DNA of 64,000 nt, taken from Bordetella parapertussis (GTDB lineage: Bacteria; Pseudomonadota; Gammaproteobacteria; Burkholderiales; Burkholderiaceae_C). Location: NCBI GenBank assembly GCA_945861305.1, contig CAMATW010000008.1, positions 1-64,000 of the forward strand. The letters run 5' to 3'. The translations under genes and the position numbers were made by a program. Position 1 is the first letter of the stretch, and each line of letters begins with the position of its first letter. The notes below the pieces were generated by a model. It ran no database searches. It worked only from the letters and a program-made list of their open reading frames with translations, and was not told the origin of the DNA. Positions 61,210 to 64,000 of the stretch are shown here, in pieces.

Positions 61210-63576
61210 TTACTTGGTCTTGCGCGGTGGTAACCCAGTGTGCTGCGTCAGTATCTTGCCAGGGGCCGCTTTCACCCGTCCCTGAGTGACGGGGGAAGTT
61301 TTGGCAGCCACAGAAGTGCTGTTTTTGCGCCGACTGCTGGTGTAGCCCTCGGTGTTCAAAGGCTGAAAGCGCGGGATCAAATGTTGCTTGCCGTTGCCAA
61401 TCAAATCGGCACGGCCCATGGCTTTCAAGGCCTCGCGCAACAGCGGCCAGTTATTGGCGTCGTGGTAGCGCAAAAACGCTTTGTGTAAACGGCGGCGTTT
61501 GTCACCCCGCACAATGTCCACCGATTCACTTTCTCTGCCTACGCGACGCAAAGGGTTTTTGCCTGAGTGGTACATGGCAGTCGCCGTCGCCATGGGGCTA
61601 GGGTAGAAGGTTTGCACTTGGTCTGCGCGAAAACCATTTTTCTTTAACCACACCGCCAAATGCATCATGTCTTCGTCGCGGGTGCCCGGGTGTGCCGCGA
61701 TGAAATAGGGAATCAAGTATTGCTTCTTACCCGCCTCGGCACTGTACTTGTCAAACATCTGCTTAAAGCGGTCATAAGAGCCAATGCCTGGCTTCATCAT
61801 CATCGACAGAGGACTGCCCTCGGTGTGTTCAGGCGCAATTTTTAGGTAGCCACCCACATGGTGGGTCACCAACTCTTTCACATACTCGGGACTTTCCACA
61901 GCCAAGTCATATCGCAGACCTGAACCGATGAGGATTTTTTTCACGCCGCGTATCGCCCGAGCTTTGCGGTAAAGCTGTATCAAGGCCTCGTGGCTGGTAT
62001 TCAAGTTGGGACAAATACCGGGGTAAACGCAACTGGGTTTTCGGCAAGCCGCTTCAATCTCGGGTGTTCGGCAACCAATGCGGTACATGTTCGCGGTAGG
62101 ACCGCCAAGGTCGCTGACCACGCCGGTAAAGCCTGGCACCTTGTCGCGGATGTCTTCAATTTCACGCAGGATGGAGCCTTCGCTTCGGCTTTGGATGATG
62201 CGACCTTCGTGCTCGGTGATCGAGCAAAACGTACAACCGCCAAAACAACCACGCATGATGTTGACGCTGAAACGAATCATCTCCCACGCCGGAATTTTCG
62301 TCTCGCCATCATGACCGCCTTTGGCATCTGCATAGACAGGATGCGGGCTGCGGGCATAGGGCAAGTCAAACACGTGGTCCATCTCGGCGGTGGTGAGCGG
62401 TATGGGCGGCGGGTTGATCCAAACGTCTCGAGCGGTCCGCCCCTCGCCATGCGCTTGCACCAATGCTCGGGCGTTGCCGGGGTTGGTTTCCAAGTGCAGT
62501 ACACGATTGGCGTGGGCGTAAAGCACGGGGTCGCTCTTGACCTGCTCGTAACTGGGTAAGCGAATGACGCTTTTGTTGCGGGGCGGGACTTTGACCTTGC
62601 TGGCAATAGCGTCATTGCGAACGAAGTGAAGCAATCTCTCCTGAGGCTGCTTCGTCGCTTCGCTCCTCACAGTGACGTTACTGAGAGTGTCCTTAACGTC
62701 ATTGCGAGCGGAGCGAAGCAGTCCCGCAGTACCAGCATCTAACTCGTCTTGCCTCGCACAAGTTTCACCTTGCGCCAAGGCCTGCTCGCTCACCATCAAA
62801 TACGGGTTGACATGCGACTCCACGCGCCCAGGCATGTCCACCTCGGTGGAGTCAATTTCAAACCAACCCTCGGGTGTGGTTCGCACCATGAAAGCCGTAC
62901 CGCGCACATCGGTGATATCGGTCATGGCCTCTTTGGCAGCCAAGCGATGTGCCACTTCCACCAAAGCACGTTCGGCGTTGCCGTACAGCAGCAGATCCGC
63001 TTTGGCGTCAATCAAGATGGCGCGGCGCACCTTGTCTTGCCAATAGTCGTAATGCGCTATTCGGCGCAAAGACGCTTCAATGCCGCCAATGATGATGGGC
63101 ACATCAGGGTAGGCTTCACGGCAGCGCTGGCTGTAGACCAACACACTGCGGTCGGGTCGCTTGCCGCCCACACCACCTGCGGTGTAGGCGTCATCACTGC
63201 GGATTTTTCGATCGGCTGTGTAGCGGTTGATCATGGAGTCCATGTTGCCCGCGGTGACGCCATAAAACAAATTAGGTTTGCCAAGCGCTTGAAAAGGTTC
63301 AGCGCTGTGCCACTCGGGCTGGGCAATGATGCCCACTCGAAAACCTTGCGCCTCCAACATGCGCCCAATGACAGCCATGCCAAAACTGGGGTGGTCCACA
63401 TAGGCGTCGCCGGTGACCAAAATGATGTCGCAGCTGTCCCAGCCCAGCTGCGTCATCTCGGCACGGCTCATGGGCAAAAACGGGGCCGTGCCAAAACGTG
63501 CCGCCCAGTATTTGCGGTAACTGGTCAGGGGCTTGGCAATTCGCTGGAAAAAGGAGACGTCTAAAGGTGCGTTCAT
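61210..63576 (-). CDS. ygiQ: YgiQ family radical SAM protein with an in-frame repeat insertion
   Basis: A 788-residue protein of the UPF0313/YgiQ radical SAM family, whose reaction is not known. The N-terminal cobalamin-binding-like domain has [23 protein letters not shown]. The radical SAM cluster motif is CFGGCTFC (Cys444, Cys448, Cys451), preceded by FSVNIMRG and followed by [14 protein letters not shown]. The C-terminus is basic and variable. Residues about 283-323 ([26 protein letters not shown]) are a translated copy of the dispersed repeat, placed between the two domains just before [19 protein letters not shown]. The family is usually some 700-750 residues, so the extra length fits an insertion. 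Confidence 0.9.
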   Translation of the reverse strand: MNAPLDVSFFQRIAKPLTSYRKYWAARFGTAPFLPMSRAEMTQLGWDSCDIILVTGDAYVDHPSFGMAVIGRMLEAQGFRVGIIAQPEWHSAEPFQALGKPNLFYGVTAGNMDSMINRYTADRKIRSDDAYTAGGVGGKRPDRSVLVYSQRCREAYPDVPIIIGGIEASLRRIAHYDYWQDKVRRAILIDAKADLLLYGNAERALVEVAHRLAAKEAMTDITDVRGTAFMVRTTPEGWFEIDSTEVDMPGRVESHVNPYLMVSEQALAQGETCARQDELDAGTAGLLRSARNDVKDTLSNVTVRSEATKQPQERLLHFVRNDAIASKVKVPPRNKSVIRLPSYEQVKSDPVLYAHANRVLHLETNPGNARALVQAHGEGRTARDVWINPPPIPLTTAEMDHVFDLPYARSPHPVYADAKGGHDGETKIPAWEMIRFSVNIMRGCFGGCTFCSITEHEGRIIQSRSEGSILREIEDIRDKVPGFTGVVSDLGGPTANMYRIGCRTPEIEAACRKPSCVYPGICPNLNTSHEALIQLYRKARAIRGVKKILIGSGLRYDLAVESPEYVKELVTHHVGGYLKIAPEHTEGSPLSMMMKPGIGSYDRFKQMFDKYSAEAGKKQYLIPYFIAAHPGTRDEDMMHLAVWLKKNGFRADQVQTFYPSPMATATAMYHSGKNPLRRVGRESESVDIVRGDKRRRLHKAFLRYHDANNWPLLREALKAMGRADLIGNGKQHLIPRFQPLNTEGYTSSRRKNSTSVAAKTSPVTQGRVKAAPGKILTQHTGLPPRKTK
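62611..62730. repeat. Dispersed palindromic repeat inserted inside ygiQ
   Basis: A full element lies at 62611-62675: GTCATTGCGA at the left and AGTGAC at the right, with GAAGCAATCTC and CTGCTTCG arms between. A half copy starts at 62698 (GTCATTGCGAGCGGAGCGAA) and fades near 62730. The words match the element at 1903-2074. It stays in frame, with no stop codon in the ygiQ reading direction. Confidence 0.85.
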
Positions 63577-63599
63577 TAACCCCTTATTCTAAGTGGCAT

Positions 63600-64000
63600 A
63601 TGAGATTTCCCCCTAACATATGCCCAATCTCCTTTGAAAGATCACTTATTTCAACCGCCCCCCGCTCCCGCACCGACTTGTTTTTGTCCTTCACCTGGCT
63701 GGGCCTGCAAGGCTTTGGCGGGGTGTTGGCAGTGGTGCAACGCGAAATGGTTGACCGCAAGCAATGGATGACGCTGTCCGAATTTGCCGAAGAATGGGCG
63801 CTGGCGCAAACCCTGCCGGGGCCGAATGTGGTGAATCTCTCCGTCATGTTTGGCGGGAAACACTTTGGTCCCACAGGCGCATTGGCCGCAATGAGTGGCT
63901 TGCTACTTTTGCCAGGCTTGCTGATGCTGGCCATTGTGATTGGCTTTCAAGCCTTCGCCCACTTGCCTGTGGTCGCATCAGCCTTGCATGGCATGGGCGT
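63600..64000 (+). CDS. chrA: Chromate transporter ChrA, N-terminal part (cut by window end)
   Basis: An open frame from ATG at 63600 to the end of the window (133 codons). After about 25 N-terminal residues it reads DLFLSFTWLGLQGFGGVLAVVQREMV, then EFAEEWALAQTLPGPNVVNLSVMFGG and hydrophobic stretches LLLLPGLLMLAIVIGF. The FGG and LPGPN motifs are those of the ChrA (CHR) family, which exports chromate or similar anions. It is divergent from ygiQ with a 23-nt gap. No good ribosome binding site precedes the ATG, so the true start may differ. Confidence 0.85.
   Translation, partial: MRFPPNICPISFERSLISTAPRSRTDLFLSFTWLGLQGFGGVLAVVQREMVDRKQWMTLSEFAEEWALAQTLPGPNVVNLSVMFGGKHFGPTGALAAMSGLLLLPGLLMLAIVIGFQAFAHLPVVASALHGMG

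Noticed and set aside
62749..63564. A 271-codon open frame on the plus strand opposite ygiQ
   Set aside because: It is antisense to the conserved N-terminal half of YgiQ and has no domain of its own.

Overview
The window looks like a piece of a betaproteobacterial chromosome, most likely order Burkholderiales, family Comamonadaceae. The evidence is the gene orders (smc-zipA-ligA; dapC-dapD-dapE-prmB; tolB-pal-cpoB; clpS-clpA beside a divergent cspD; exbB-exbD-lpxK-kdsB-adk), an isocitrate dehydrogenase with the typical Comamonadaceae-like N-terminus, and a moderate GC content judged by eye. The genus cannot be fixed from the sequence alone. Almost all of it is dense housekeeping sequence with 4-nt start/stop overlaps. 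I see no prophage, insertion sequence, CRISPR array or rRNA operon. Start codons were re-chosen wherever a family N-terminus, ribosome binding site or overlap favoured one; several are TTG or GTG (smc, nadD, icd, exbB, kdsB, tcdA, yebC).

Layout. 1-2.1 kb: the C-terminal part of glnD and a palindromic dispersed repeat. 2.1-10 kb (minus): smc-zipA-ligA-fructokinase and an orphan Hpt protein. 10-16 kb (plus): dapC-dapD-dapE-prmB-ABC-F. 16-20.5 kb (minus): tRNA-Lys, tcdA, cpoB, pal, tolB and a WaaE-like glycosyltransferase. 20.6-22.4 kb: msbA. 22.3-34.7 kb (minus): a long run clpS-clpA-yebC-purD-hemF-nadD-rsfS-rlmH-maf-rng-deacetylase-two glycosyltransferases. 34.8-44 kb: cspD, icd, a DUF192 protein, xseA, exbBD, lpxK, a Trm112-like protein, kdsB, adk, asparaginase, and lexA with two LexA boxes.

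44-61 kb is the metabolic, accessory part. First comes an acyl-CoA cluster: 3-hydroxyacyl-CoA dehydrogenase, PaaG-like isomerase, Crp-type regulator, a phosphotransferase plus acyl-CoA dehydrogenase pair that resembles a split ACAD10/ACAD11, and a GST. Next are two tandem, secreted, six-cysteine paralogues of unknown function, and tRNA-Arg and tRNA-Pro. Last is an aromatic-acid operon: benzoate-CoA ligase type enzyme, LivJHMGF-type transporter, PobA and a CoA-transferase. The window ends with ygiQ and the start of a chromate transporter.

The most unusual things are: (1) the six-cysteine paralogue pair at 51.2-52.6 kb, with nearly identical cysteine spacing and two terminator-like hairpins between the genes; (2) a dispersed palindromic repeat that lies between genes at 1.9 kb and is also inserted in frame inside ygiQ at 62.6 kb; (3) an rsfS tail built from four 18-bp tandem repeats; (4) the split ACAD10/11-like module; (5) two abutting LexA boxes between lexA and a divergent asparaginase gene. 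All functional calls come from reading motifs and remembered family sequences; no search was run.
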